Assembly: GCA_017510785.1 (NCBI GenBank)
Contig: JAFWMH010000034.1
Coordinates: forward strand, 1 to 64,000
DNA: 64,000 nt
Source of the DNA: Atopobiaceae bacterium
GTDB taxonomy: Bacteria; Actinomycetota; Coriobacteriia; Coriobacteriales; Atopobiaceae
Direction of reading: 5' to 3'
A program made the translations under genes and the position numbers. A model generated the notes under the pieces. The model worked only from the letters and a program-made list of their open reading frames with translations. It did no database searches and was not told the origin of the DNA. This document shows, one piece after another, positions 36,757 through 45,751 of this stretch. Numbering within the stretch: position 1 is the stretch's first letter; each line of letters opens with the position of its first letter.

Positions 36757-37077
36757 ATCGCGATCCTCAAAGCCTCGAGACGAAGGCTCATGCCGTCCGT
36801 GCCGGACGCGTTGCCCTCCTCGGTCCATGCCTTCCACCCGCCGTTCTCCGCGTAGTCCTGCTGGTGTACGCAGAAGTGGAGCCTGCGGTCGTCGCCTGCG
36901 GGTCGGCTTGTCACGCCGATGATCACGTCCTCGATCCGGCGCGCCTGGCCGACGGTCCCGATTATTGGGTCGTTTGGGCTGGAGTCCTCGCCGCTCGACG
37001 AATCGCAGCGTCGCGGCCACCCGCTCGCACTCCTTGTCGCGTAGGCTTGTGACTTCCGCCACGCGTCCCTCCTTCAT
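36750..37077 (-). pseudogene. ChW-repeat-like protein gene, frameshifted
   Basis: The ATG at 37077 gives MKEGRVAEVTSLRDKECERV, but beyond about 37000 that frame turns Arg-rich and senseless. Another frame reads DPIIGTVGQARRIEDVIIGV and later GGWKAWTEEGNASGTDGMSL ending LRLEALRIAIW. The G-W-x-x-W, GT-x-G-x-SLRLEALRI pattern is that of clostridial hydrophobic (ChW) repeats, which are found on surface and phage-related proteins. One frameshift separates the two parts. Confidence 0.6.
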
Positions 37078-37126
37078 GAAAAAGGCCCCTCGCGGGGGCC
37101 TCGATTCTGTATATGTCGTCGCGCGG

Positions 37127-37378
37127 CTACAGGTCGACCTCGACGGTCTCGATGCCAGCCAGGCGCTTTAACTCGCGTTCCATCTCGGCCTTCTTGTCGA
37201 GGTAGGGTTTGGCGCACGACGGACAGAGGTGGTGGTTCTCGCCGGTCTCGATCCACCCGTCCAACCCCGCCTCGCGAGCGGCGATACCGTTGATACCAAG
37301 CCGCAGCACGTCGTGCCCGGTCTCGACGGTCCTACCGCACGAGTCGCAGCGTAGAAGCCTCTTGATGAAATATGACAT
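37127..37378 (-). CDS. Zinc-ribbon-like hypothetical protein, 83 aa (phage-like context)
   Basis: From the ATG at 37378 (MSYFIKRLLRCDSCGRTVET) the product has CDSCG and a later CPSC, a likely four-Cys zinc site, then a basic helical end. The frame stays open upstream to 37558, where the residues are also protein-like, so this could be the end of a larger gene rather than a whole one. The ribosome binding site is weak. Confidence 0.5.
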   Translation of the reverse strand: MSYFIKRLLRCDSCGRTVETGHDVLRLGINGIAAREAGLDGWIETGENHHLCPSCAKPYLDKKAEMERELKRLAGIETVEVDL

Positions 37379-37760
37379 AACAACTCTCTTTCGACCTTTT
37401 GCTTCTGTCCGTGTCCTGCCCCACTGAGACGCTAAGGCCAGCTTCTTTAGAATGTGTTCCTCAAAGGCGACTGGTAGCCTCGCGTTGTACCACTCCACGC
37501 AGTAAGCGAGATCGTCTCCCCACTCGTACGTACCGACGTATCGAGTCTGCTCGCGCATCTCGGGCTGCTCGCCGATAAACGCGAGGCTCGTGCCACGTGC
37601 GTGCCCCCGCTGAAGAACTCCGCGAGGTTGCGTTCGTGGGCGTCAAGAATCGCGTGTAGCTCGGGCGCGCAACGCCATGTTGAGCAGCAGGACCGGCACG
37701 GTGCGGGCGCTGCACCTCCGCGCCTGTGGTGGTTTCTGTCGCGGGGTCCCAGCAGCGCAT
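37379..37760 (-). pseudogene. Decayed phage-like coding sequence
   Basis: Protein-like runs appear in successive frames: ELHAILDAHERNLAEFFSGG near 37650, then SLAFIGEQPEMREQTRYVGT and LAYCVEWYNARLPVAFEEHI toward 37460. At least one frameshift lies near 37600. The family is not recognised. Confidence 0.5.
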
Positions 37761-37764
37761 CCCA

Positions 37765-38193
37765 TCAGTCGAGGATGAGGCCAGGGTGGAAATCGGTCTC
37801 GACAAATCGCGCATCGTCGAAGACGCCACGCAGGATGGCCTCGTACTCCTCGGTGTGGTCGACGTGGCGGAGGATCGTTGTGGGCGCGTCGCCAACGCCG
37901 TTCTCTGCGTCGAAGGCGGCGTCGATGACGGCCTTTATGGCGGCATGGGCGCGCCTCTGCACGACCTTGGGGACGCCCTCGTAAAACTCGCTCTCTGGTA
38001 AGCTCGCGTCGATACGGTACCACTCCCCGTCGTAGAGGACGTCGAACGTCCAGTGCTGGAACGAGAACGGCGGTATTGGGGGGAACCGCCTGCGCTGCAT
38101 CGCCTCGGCCTCCTCCTCGGTCATCTCCGAGATCTCGCCGCTTTCCATCATCTCTATGAGTAGCCTAGACAGGTCAGTCTCATACTTGCTCAT
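37765..38193 (-). CDS. Hypothetical phage-like protein, 142 aa
   Basis: The product is acidic and protein-like throughout (MSKYETDLSRLLIEMMESGE, then FQHWTFDVLYDGEWYRIDAS and EGVPKVVQRRAHAAIKAVID). There is no membrane segment and no known motif. It begins one base before the end of the upstream HExxH fragment, as expected of a phage operon. The function is unknown. Confidence 0.6.
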   Translation of the reverse strand: MSKYETDLSRLLIEMMESGEISEMTEEEAEAMQRRRFPPIPPFSFQHWTFDVLYDGEWYRIDASLPESEFYEGVPKVVQRRAHAAIKAVIDAAFDAENGVGDAPTTILRHVDHTEEYEAILRGVFDDARFVETDFHPGLILD

Positions 38194-38194
38194 G

Positions 38195-38665
38195 TCACAT
38201 CACCTTAAATACCCAGGCGGCGAAGTCGAATGCCTCTCTGTCGAACTTCCGGAATCCCTGAGGGTCCCTGTACATCGATTCTACACCGAACGAGGAAACC
38301 TCGAAAGCCCCGCCGTCCCCGTAGTCTTTGTACAGGTACGCGTAGCGCGACCGGCCGTGGACGTCGTAGGCCTCCTCGTCCTCGTCGTGTACGCCCAGCG
38401 GGTCGAGATCACTTAACGTTTTCTTATCGTGTGTCTCCGTCTTATGGTCGAAGAACTCCCTCTCGGCGTCGACCAGTGCGGGGTTGCGAGCCTCGCGCGC
38501 GTGCACCATCTCGTGCACCATGTCCAGGAAGTCCGCGCCGAAGTCGATGAGGATCGTATTCTCATTTGGATAGTACCGGCTCCTGCCATGCGGGTCTTCG
38601 ACGCCTCGCACCGAACCCGCGGAGTAGAAGTCGACGGGGTCTCTGTGGCGCTTCGCCCATAGTGA
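38195..38665 (-). pseudogene. Fragment with an HExxH metallopeptidase-like motif
   Basis: The frame is open from about 38665 without an ATG or binding site; a GTG at 38611 is the only candidate start. It reads PVDFYSAGSVRGVEDPHGRS, then IDFGADFLDMVHEMVHAREA with HEMVH as an HExxH zinc motif, and EREFFDHKTE after it. The pattern recalls the C-terminal domains of phage head-morphogenesis (MuF-like) proteins. The N-terminal part is lost. Confidence 0.5.
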
Positions 38666-38668
38666 AAG

Positions 38669-38989
38669 CTACATGCCGTGCATTGCCTTGTGTTACGCGA
38701 GACACGGCCACGAGGTGTTGGCGACCTCCCGGCAACAATAGTTGCCCTACGTAAACACCAAACCAGCATACAAAAGCCAAAACGAGTGGCAATTCTCCCA
38801 TGAGCGGGTTCCATTTCGCCCGCGAGTGGTAGGTGGCGATGTTTCAGGCCAAAAATACGTCTCATATGGATACAATGGTTACGCAGACCTGCTATCTGTG
38901 TACGGTCACCGAGGTGTTCCACACATTGAGGCAAGAATGGTCTAAAAAATAGTAAGCCTATTGAGTAAGCACTACAGATGGGAGTAGGA
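38669..38989. other. No recognisable gene upstream of the PTS cluster
   Basis: This AT-richer stretch holds no coding frame. It probably contains the promoter of the PTS IIA gene, but no confident -35/-10 pair stands out. Confidence 0.4.
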
Positions 38990-39442
38990 ATGAGCAAGCT
39001 CGTCAAGAAGGTCTTCTTCGACAACACCGCCGCAAATACCGCCGAGGCATTGGACTTCTTGTCCGAAAAGGCCGTTGAGCTCGGCATCGCGGACGACAAG
39101 GATGCAATCCTTGCAGCATTCAACGAGCGCGAGCAGCAGGGCCCCACTGGCCTCACCGGTGGCTTTGCCCTTCCGCACGCCAAGTCTGCCGCAATCAAGG
39201 AAGTCTCCGTTGTCGTTATGAAGTTCGCGAACCCCGTCGAGTGGAAGTCCATGGACGGCAATGAGGTTAAGGTCGCCATCGCCATCTTCGTTCCCGACGA
39301 CGAGGCTACCACCACGCACCTCAGGGTTCTTTCGACCATCGCCGGCCTGCTCATGCAGCCGGACTTCACCTCCGCCATCATCGAGTCGGATGACGAGGAC
39401 GAGATTGCTGCCGCCATCGAGGAAGAGGCTGCGGCTGAGTAG
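38990..39442 (+). CDS. PTS fructose/mannitol-type EIIA protein, 150 aa
   Basis: I start at ATG 38990 because GGGAGTAGGA sits just upstream; an ATG four codons earlier overlaps that site. GGFALPHAKSAAIKEVSVVV contains the phosphorylatable His, and the fold order matches EIIA-Fru/Mtl (PTS-IIA type 2). It would take phosphate from HPr and pass it to a IIB protein. No IIBC membrane component is nearby. The C-terminus is a Glu-rich tail. It probably forms a unit with the kinase and enzyme I genes downstream. Confidence 0.9.
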   Translation: MSKLVKKVFFDNTAANTAEALDFLSEKAVELGIADDKDAILAAFNEREQQGPTGLTGGFALPHAKSAAIKEVSVVVMKFANPVEWKSMDGNEVKVAIAIFVPDDEATTTHLRVLSTIAGLLMQPDFTSAIIESDDEDEIAAAIEEEAAAE

Positions 39443-39590
39443 TACGCAAAGCACAGAGTGGCAAGCTTCGCGGTCTCAAATGTAGATTAATCCCATCAAC
39501 GAGTTCCGTCCTTGCCCTGGGCACTATGGTTGGTAAGTTCCCGCATAAGCGGGTGCAAATAGGAGAGTTTTGGGCTGGAAGGAGCTAGCG

Positions 39591-40517
39591 TTGATTTATA
39601 CCGTAACGTTAAACCCGGCTATTGACTACGTCATGCATCCCCTCACGTTGGACATGGGCTTTACGAACAGGTCCAGCAGCGAAGAGGTTCACTGCGGAGG
39701 CAACGGCATCAACATCTCGACCCTCTTGAACGAGCTGGGCGTCACCAACGTGGCCTTTGGCATTTCCGCAGGCTTCACGGGCGATTATCTTCTCAAGCGT
39801 CTGCAGGAAAAGGGCATTTCGTGCAACTTCGTGCGTCTGGAGAAGGGCTACACGCGCATTAACGTGAAGCTGCAGGGCATCGTAATGACGATCTGCAACG
39901 GCATGGGTCCCAAGATTAGCCAGAAGAAGGTCGACGAGCTTCTCGCTCGCATCGACACCATTGGCGCGGGCGATACGCTCGTGCTCACGGGCTCGATTCC
40001 CAATTCGTTGCCTCCCAACATGTACGACATCATCATGCGCCGTCTCGAGGGCCGCGGCATCCGCTTCGTGGTGGACGCTCCTGGTCAGCTCCTCATGGAG
40101 TCCCTCTCGGCCAAGCCGTTCCTCATCAAGCCGAACAACCACGAGGTTGGCCGCATCTTCGACGCCAATCCCGAGACGCCCGACGAGGCGCTGCCCTTCG
40201 CTCACAAGCTGCATGAGCTTGGCGCGCAAAACGTCATCATTTCTTGTGGTGGTCATGGCGCAGCGCTCGTGGATGAGTACGGCGAGGAGCACACCGTTCC
40301 CACCGCAAAGATCAAGCTCGTTAACGCCACGGGCGCAGGCGACTCCATGGTGGCAGGCTTTGTCGCCAAGGTCGAGGAAGGCGCCAGCTACGACGAGGCT
40401 CTGCTGTTCGCATCCGCATGCGGCACGGCAACCGCCGGCAGCAAGGGCATCGCAAAGCGTTACAAAATCGACCGCGTGGTCGCTGCTCTCAACAGGCAGA
40501 TGGGCAAGACCGCCTAA
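39591..40517 (+). CDS. fruK: 1-phosphofructokinase-like PfkB-family sugar kinase, 308 aa
   Basis: AAGGAG with an eight-base spacer points to the TTG at 39591 as the start. YTVTLNPAIDYVM is the standard FruK/LacC N-terminus, CGGNGINISTLLNELG the sugar site, LTGSIPNSLPPNMY and NATGAGDSMVAGFVAKVEEG the C-terminal signature with the catalytic Asp. It would phosphorylate fructose 1-phosphate, or tagatose 6-phosphate if LacC-like, which cannot be excluded. Confidence 0.9.
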   Translation: MIYTVTLNPAIDYVMHPLTLDMGFTNRSSSEEVHCGGNGINISTLLNELGVTNVAFGISAGFTGDYLLKRLQEKGISCNFVRLEKGYTRINVKLQGIVMTICNGMGPKISQKKVDELLARIDTIGAGDTLVLTGSIPNSLPPNMYDIIMRRLEGRGIRFVVDAPGQLLMESLSAKPFLIKPNNHEVGRIFDANPETPDEALPFAHKLHELGAQNVIISCGGHGAALVDEYGEEHTVPTAKIKLVNATGAGDSMVAGFVAKVEEGASYDEALLFASACGTATAGSKGIAKRYKIDRVVAALNRQMGKTA

Positions 40518-40529
40518 GTATATTCCATA

Positions 40530-40562
40530 GGGCCCGTCGTTACGTGCGGCGGGTCCGTTTTT
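40530..40562 (+). terminator. Intrinsic terminator after fruK
   Basis: gggcccgtcg pairs with cggcgggtcc (two G-T pairs) around a seven-base loop, followed by TTTTT. It may allow partial read-through to ptsI. Confidence 0.8.
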
Positions 40563-40606
40563 AGCCGTTAGTCGTCGTGTAGACGAAACGATAGGAGGAG
40601 ATTGCA

Positions 40607-42310
40607 ATGTACAGTGGAGTTAACGCCTCTGATGGTATCGGCATTGGTGTGGCGAGCGTCGCCATCGAGCCGGATCTGAGCTACACCCCCACGAAGGTCG
40701 AGGACACCGAGGCCGAGAAGGCCCGTTACGAGGCTGCCCGCGAAGCCTTCATGGCGATGACCAATAAGCAGATTGCCAACATGCAGGCGAAGGGCCTCGA
40801 GAAGGAGGCCGGCATTCTCAACGCGCACATCGAGTTCGCCGAGGACGACGGCATCATCGATTCCGTAACGATGGCTGTTTCCGAGGGCATGTGCGCCGAG
40901 CAGGCGGTCGATAACGCCTATACGATGTACTACGACATGTTCTCCGCCATGGAGGACGAGCTCTTCCGCGAGCGCGCGGCCGACATCGCCGACGTGCGCA
41001 CTGGCCTTCTCGCCGCTCTTCTCGGCAAGGAGCTCGTGGACCTCTCCACGCTTCCCGAGAATTCCGTCGTCGTCGTGGGCGAGCTCACGCCTTCCATGAC
41101 CGCCGACATCGACAAGGAGCACGTCGTCGCCATCGTCACCGAGACGGGCGGCCGCACCTCCCACGCAGCCATCATCTGCCGCGCCATGGAGATTCCTGCG
41201 GTCCTTTCCGTCGAGGGTGCCACGAAGAACATCAAGTCCGGCGACCTCGTTGTGGTTGACGGCTCCAAGGGCGACGTCGTGGTCGATCCGAGCGACAAAG
41301 AGCTCGAGACCTACCGTGAGGCAGCACGCAAGTTCGCCGAGGACAAGGCTGCCCTTGAGGCGTTCCGCGGCAAGCCTTCCGTCACCGCCGACGGCAAGGA
41401 AGTCCTGATCGTCGCCAACATCGGCAACCCGAGCGACGCCAATGGCGCCAAGGAGCATGACGCCGAGGGCGTTGGCCTGTTCCGCTCTGAGTTCCTGTTC
41501 ATGGACAGCCAGGAGCTTCCGAAGGAAGAGGATCAGTTCGCGGCGTACCAGAAGGTCGCCCTCATCATGAAGGACCAGCCGGTCATCATCCGTACGCTCG
41601 ACGTGGGTGGCGACAAGGAGATTCCGTACATGGATCTTCCCAAGGAAGAGAACCCGTTCCTCGGCTATCGCGCCATTCGTTACTGCCTCGATCATCCCGA
41701 GGAGTACAAGGTGCAGCTGCGCGCCCTCCTGCGTGCCTCCGCTCACGGCGACGTAAAGATTATGGTTCCGCTGGTAACCTGCATCGACGAGATTCGCCAG
41801 GTCAAGGCTCTCGTAGAGGAGTGCAAGAAGGAGCTCGACGCCGAGGGCATCAAGTACAACCCCGACATCGAGATCGGCACCATGGTGGAGACGCCTGCTG
41901 CGTCGCTCATCGCTGACGTGCTCGCCGCCGAGTGCGACTTCTTCTCCATCGGCACGAACGACCTCATTGGTTACACGATGTGCGCCGACCGTGGCCAGGA
42001 CAAGGTTGCTTACCTGTACAACCCGTATCAGCCGGCCGTCCTGCGTTCGCTGCAGCGCATCATCGGCGAGGGCGTCAAGGCAGGCATCATGGTTGGCATG
42101 TGCGGCGAGGCCGCGGCCGATCCTCTGATGGTTCCCGTGCTGCTCTCCTTCGGCCTCACCGAGTTCTCGGTGTCCGCGCCGTCCATCCTGCGCACGCGTC
42201 GCACCGTTTCCCGTTGGACCATCGAAGAGGCCGACGCTCTGGTCGAGAAGATCATGAAGCTCAAGACCTCCGCCGAGGTTCGCGCCGCGCTGCAGGCTGC
42301 TGCTCGCTAA
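40607..42310 (+). CDS. ptsI: PTS enzyme I, 567 aa
   Basis: AGGAGG precedes the ATG. ETGGRTSHAAIICRAMEIPA carries the phosphorylated His, GVGLFRSEFLFM and IRTLDVGGDKEIPY the PEP-binding blocks, FFSIGTNDLIGYT and GIMVGMCGEAAADP the C-terminal catalytic Cys region. The full length is normal. It starts the PTS relay by transferring phosphate from PEP to HPr; no ptsH lies next to it. Confidence 0.96.
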   Translation: MYSGVNASDGIGIGVASVAIEPDLSYTPTKVEDTEAEKARYEAAREAFMAMTNKQIANMQAKGLEKEAGILNAHIEFAEDDGIIDSVTMAVSEGMCAEQAVDNAYTMYYDMFSAMEDELFRERAADIADVRTGLLAALLGKELVDLSTLPENSVVVVGELTPSMTADIDKEHVVAIVTETGGRTSHAAIICRAMEIPAVLSVEGATKNIKSGDLVVVDGSKGDVVVDPSDKELETYREAARKFAEDKAALEAFRGKPSVTADGKEVLIVANIGNPSDANGAKEHDAEGVGLFRSEFLFMDSQELPKEEDQFAAYQKVALIMKDQPVIIRTLDVGGDKEIPYMDLPKEENPFLGYRAIRYCLDHPEEYKVQLRALLRASAHGDVKIMVPLVTCIDEIRQVKALVEECKKELDAEGIKYNPDIEIGTMVETPAASLIADVLAAECDFFSIGTNDLIGYTMCADRGQDKVAYLYNPYQPAVLRSLQRIIGEGVKAGIMVGMCGEAAADPLMVPVLLSFGLTEFSVSAPSILRTRRTVSRWTIEEADALVEKIMKLKTSAEVRAALQAAAR

Positions 42311-42335
42311 GCTTTACCCGACGCAAGTCGCTCGA

Positions 42336-42363
42336 CGCCCCGGAGCAATCCGGGGCGTTTTTT
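42336..42363 (+). terminator. Intrinsic terminator after ptsI
   Basis: cgccccgg pairs with ccggggcg across a six-base loop, followed by TTTTTT. Confidence 0.93.
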
Positions 42364-42482
42364 ATGAGATAAACTCCTCGGGTTTGTCTCACGTTACAAG
42401 TACTTTGCAGAATGTTTACACAAATACTTGGGCATGATAGACTTCCCACGTTTTTGCACATCCATACAGGGGAGTTAGAACT

Positions 42483-43331
42483 ATGAAAAAGCTTTTGGCA
42501 CCGTTGGTAGCGCTTGTTGTAGCTGTTTTCGTGCTTGCGGGTTGTGGCGGCAGTAGCGCCGAGTCTACCGCCGATGCAACGGGTGCGGGGAAGGCTGCCT
42601 ATACTGAGGCCGACCTCGGTGAGGGCTTCGTCTTCAAGCATGGCTTCGACCTCGATTACCGTCCGTACTCTTACATTGACGACGAGGGCAACAATGCCGG
42701 TTTCGACGTCGAGATGGCTCAGGCGCTGTGCGAGCTCTATGGTTGGGAGTATAAGGCCGTCCCGTTTAACTGGGACTCCAAGGATGCCGAGCTTAATTCG
42801 GGTGGCTGCGATTGCATTTGGGCAGGATTTACCATGAACGGTCGCGAGGACGATTATCAGTGGAGCGAGCCGTATTCCGATAACACGCAAATGATCATGG
42901 TAAAGAAGGGCTCCGACATCAAGACGATTGAGGACTTGGCTGGCAAGAAGGTTGGCGTGCAAACGGGTACCTCGGCCCTCGAGATGCTCCAGGACGAGGA
43001 TCGTCAAAAGGCGCTGGCCGATACCTTTGGCGATTTGGTTGTTACGGAGAACTATACGGTTGCCATCACCGAGCTTGAGGCGGGTTCCGTAGATGCGCTT
43101 GCGATTGACGCGACGAGGGCCGCTGAGGCGATGGCAAAGAACGAGAAGCTTGTGTGCCTCGATGAGGAACTTGGCAGCGAGCAATATGGCGTTGGCTTCC
43201 GCAAGGGCGACACGGTTTTGTGCGAGAAGATTAACGAAGGTCTTAAGACGCTGTCCGAGAATGGTACGGTGGATAAGATTGCTAAGAAGTACCCGGAGAT
43301 TGCAGAGTATCTCACGCTTGGCAAGAAATAG
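42483..43331 (+). CDS. Polar amino-acid ABC transporter substrate-binding lipoprotein, 282 aa
   Basis: The signal peptide MKKLLAPLVALVVAVFVLAGC ends in the lipobox LAGC, so the protein is anchored outside the membrane. GFDLDYRPYSYIDDEGNNAG, GFDVEMAQALCELYGW and LAGKKVGVQTGTSALEML are typical SBP family 3 blocks. GGGGAG lies upstream. It is the first gene of a binding protein, permease, ATPase, racemase cluster. Confidence 0.94.
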   Translation: MKKLLAPLVALVVAVFVLAGCGGSSAESTADATGAGKAAYTEADLGEGFVFKHGFDLDYRPYSYIDDEGNNAGFDVEMAQALCELYGWEYKAVPFNWDSKDAELNSGGCDCIWAGFTMNGREDDYQWSEPYSDNTQMIMVKKGSDIKTIEDLAGKKVGVQTGTSALEMLQDEDRQKALADTFGDLVVTENYTVAITELEAGSVDALAIDATRAAEAMAKNEKLVCLDEELGSEQYGVGFRKGDTVLCEKINEGLKTLSENGTVDKIAKKYPEIAEYLTLGKK

Positions 43332-43355
43332 CAAATAAGGGCGGATTAGCCATGG

Positions 43356-43403
43356 GGCGGCCCCCGGTGGCAGATGCGCGTGCATTTGTCACCGGGGGCC
43401 GCC
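43356..43403 (+). other. Strong 14-bp hairpin between the binding protein and permease genes
   Basis: ggcggcccccggtg (43356-43369) pairs perfectly with caccgggggccgcc (43390-43403). There is no T run. Such hairpins often protect the upstream mRNA and keep binding-protein expression higher than that of the permease. Confidence 0.8.
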
Positions 43404-43430
43404 TGTATACGTAGGATAGGTGAGAATACC

Positions 43431-44078
43431 ATGACATTGGAAACGATGTTGTCCCTCATGTCGGAAGGCATGATAAAGACGTGTGGGATATTCATATTGA
43501 CGCTCTTGGGGGCTATGCCGCTGGGATTGATCGTGGCACTGCTGAAGAAGTCAAGATTCATCGTCGTGCGAGGCATCGTGAGTGCCTACATTTCGGTTAT
43601 GCGAGGAACACCGCTCATGCTGCAACTGTTGGCATGGTACTTCGGGCCATACTACCTCTTTAGGTTGGAAATTGGTGGTTGGCGATATCCCGCGCTCATT
43701 TTGGGTTTTGTCCTTAACTACGCAGCGTACTTTTCGGAAATCTATCGTGGTGGCATTGAGTCCATACCTGTGGGGCAGTACGAGGCAGCGGAAGTTCTGG
43801 GGTACACGAGAGTTCAAACGTTCATTCATGTCGTGCTGCCGCAGGTCATCAAGCGAATTATGCCACCCGTTACGAACGAGGTTATTACCTTGGTAAAGGA
43901 TACGTCGCTTGCGTTCTCCATCTCGTATGTGGAGCTCTTCTCCCAGGCGAAGCAAATATCGTCGTCGCACACGACTTTCATGCCATTCGTCATTGCCGGC
44001 GTGTTCTACTTCGTGGCGAACTACATTGTGGCATTTATTATGGGACGTATCGAGAAGCGTCTGGACTACTACAAATAG
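43431..44078 (+). CDS. Amino-acid ABC transporter permease (HisM/GlnP type), 215 aa
   Basis: I start at ATG 43431 after AGGATAGG; the longer frame runs back through the hairpin. The protein has five membrane segments. ISVMRGTPLMLQLLAWYFG and AYFSEIYRGGIESIPVGQYE plus AAEVLGYTRVQTFIHVVLPQ form the EAA-type loop that contacts the ATPase. The family and length are standard. Confidence 0.94.
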   Translation: MTLETMLSLMSEGMIKTCGIFILTLLGAMPLGLIVALLKKSRFIVVRGIVSAYISVMRGTPLMLQLLAWYFGPYYLFRLEIGGWRYPALILGFVLNYAAYFSEIYRGGIESIPVGQYEAAEVLGYTRVQTFIHVVLPQVIKRIMPPVTNEVITLVKDTSLAFSISYVELFSQAKQISSSHTTFMPFVIAGVFYFVANYIVAFIMGRIEKRLDYYK

Positions 44079-44093
44079 GGATGGTGCAGCAGC

Positions 44094-44852
44094 ATGATTC
44101 TGGAGATGAAGAACATCCAAAAGCAGTTCGACGGCCTTGAGGTCCTAAAAGACATCAGCTTTGGCGTCGATAGCGGCGAAGTCGTCAGCATTATTGGACC
44201 GTCGGGCTCAGGCAAGTCGACGTTGCTTCGTTGCGCCACGTTTCTTGAGACCATCGATGGTGGCGAAATAACCTATATGGGCAAGAAGGCGGCGCATACC
44301 AACGAGCGCGGCGAGGCGGTGTATGTTCATGCGCGGGAGTTGCGTCAGTTCCGCAGCTACTATGGGCTCGTGTTCCAACAGTTTAACCTGTTCCCGCACT
44401 ACAGCATACTGAGGAACGTCATCGACGCACCCATTCGCGTGCAAAAGAGGAGTCGTGAGGATGCGGTTTCCACGGCTATGGGTCTTCTTGCCAAAATGGG
44501 CATTGCAGACAAAGCCGATGCGTATCCCTTCCAGCTTTCGGGTGGCCAGCAGCAACGCGTGGCCATTGCGCGTGCGCTGGCGATGCGCCCCGAAATCCTC
44601 TTCTTCGACGAGCCGACCTCGGCGCTCGACCCAGAACTTACGGGCGAGGTGCTCAAGGTCATTCGACAACTTGCGGACGAAAAGATGACGATGGTTGTGG
44701 TGACGCACGAGATGGCCTTTGCGAAGGCCGTGAGCAATCGCGTAATCTTTATGGATGGTGGCGTCATCGTTGAGCAGGGCGATCCGCGCGACGTGTTCGA
44801 GAATCCGCAGGAAGAGCGAACGAAGCGATTCCTGAGCGTGTTCGAGAGGTAG
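44094..44852 (+). CDS. Amino-acid ABC transporter ATP-binding protein, 252 aa
   Basis: It has Walker [17 protein letters not shown]-loop [12 protein letters not shown], signature [17 protein letters not shown], Walker [16 protein letters not shown] and switch His VVTHEMAFA, all intact, of the GlnQ/HisP type. A short insertion ([20 protein letters not shown]) lies between Walker A and the Q-loop. It couples ATP hydrolysis to import with the permease upstream. Confidence 0.95.
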   Translation: MILEMKNIQKQFDGLEVLKDISFGVDSGEVVSIIGPSGSGKSTLLRCATFLETIDGGEITYMGKKAAHTNERGEAVYVHARELRQFRSYYGLVFQQFNLFPHYSILRNVIDAPIRVQKRSREDAVSTAMGLLAKMGIADKADAYPFQLSGGQQQRVAIARALAMRPEILFFDEPTSALDPELTGEVLKVIRQLADEKMTMVVVTHEMAFAKAVSNRVIFMDGGVIVEQGDPRDVFENPQEERTKRFLSVFER

Positions 44853-44856
44853 CGCC

Positions 44857-45618
44857 GTGCAGCTCCAGTACCGCATATACGACCCAACCGGAAACATCAC
44901 TGCGCTCGTCGAGAACGAGGTGGAGGTGGAAGCTCGACCTGAGGTCGCGGCGCGCGTAATGGCGTTGCACCCCGAGGTCGAGCAGGTTGGTTTCGTGCGT
45001 CCGGGGGAGCTTGCCATGGCGGGAGGAGAGTTCTGCGGCAACGCGAGCATGTGTGCCGCGGTGTGGACGGCCGAGCAACGTGGGCTCGAGTTACCTGTCA
45101 CTTTTTTTCTCAGCGTATCGGGCACGGCTGTACCAGTGGAGGTACTAGTCGAGCGCGAAGGGGACGTATACGCCACCTCCATCGCAATGCCTGCGTGCGT
45201 GGGGATTGAGGACGTTGAGCTTGCGTACGGTGGGATGTGCGGGGTTGTGCCCGTGGTGCGCATGGAGGGTATCTCTCATGTAATCGTAGACAAAAGCTCG
45301 CCGCTGTTCGCGCTGCTGCGCGATGCCACGGCGGCCGAAGAGGCAGTACGCACGTGGTGCGCTAAGCTTGGCGCTGACGGTCTTGGCCTTATGTTTGTGG
45401 AGGGCACTGGAGCTAGGCGAATCCTCACACCCTTGGTGTATGTTCCCGGAGGAGACACGGTGTTTTGGGAGCACTCGTGTGCCAGCGGCAGCTCGGCGGT
45501 CGGCATGTATGTGCGCGGCGATGTTGAGCTGTGCCAGCCAGGTGGTGTACTTCGCGTAGAGTACGATGGTGCTGCCGGAGGCGTGCGCCTGCATGGGCAT
45601 GTGCGACCTTGCCAGTGA
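44857..45618 (+). CDS. DapF-fold amino-acid racemase/epimerase, 253 aa
   Basis: The GTG at 44857 follows the ATPase stop by four bases. [15 protein letters not shown] and [15 protein letters not shown] carry the two Cys of PLP-independent DapF-type epimerases. The sequence between is shorter and less conserved than in diaminopimelate epimerase and more like the histidine-racemase (CntK-like) branch. Linked to a polar amino-acid importer, it may interconvert D and L forms of the imported amino acid. Confidence 0.8.
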   Translation: MQLQYRIYDPTGNITALVENEVEVEARPEVAARVMALHPEVEQVGFVRPGELAMAGGEFCGNASMCAAVWTAEQRGLELPVTFFLSVSGTAVPVEVLVEREGDVYATSIAMPACVGIEDVELAYGGMCGVVPVVRMEGISHVIVDKSSPLFALLRDATAAEEAVRTWCAKLGADGLGLMFVEGTGARRILTPLVYVPGGDTVFWEHSCASGSSAVGMYVRGDVELCQPGGVLRVEYDGAAGGVRLHGHVRPCQ

Positions 45619-45653
45619 GGGCATAGAACTCGAAGGTGACTCGAACTCGAAAG

Positions 45654-45728
45654 CGGCCCGGAGGCTTCGCGCAAACAGTTCCCATTCGTGTGGAGCTGTG
45701 CGCTTGCGCGTCCGGGCCGTTCTTTTTT
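45654..45728 (+). terminator. Intrinsic terminator after the ABC/racemase operon
   Basis: cggcccgga (45654-45662) pairs with tccgggccg (45711-45719), with inner complementarity in the loop, and is followed by TTCTTTTTT. Confidence 0.8.
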
Positions 45729-45751
45729 GGTAAAGCCCTGTCCTTTAAGCC

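Noticed and set aside
40568..41746. 392-aa reading frame on the minus strand
   Set aside because: It is antisense to ptsI, which carries all enzyme I motifs.
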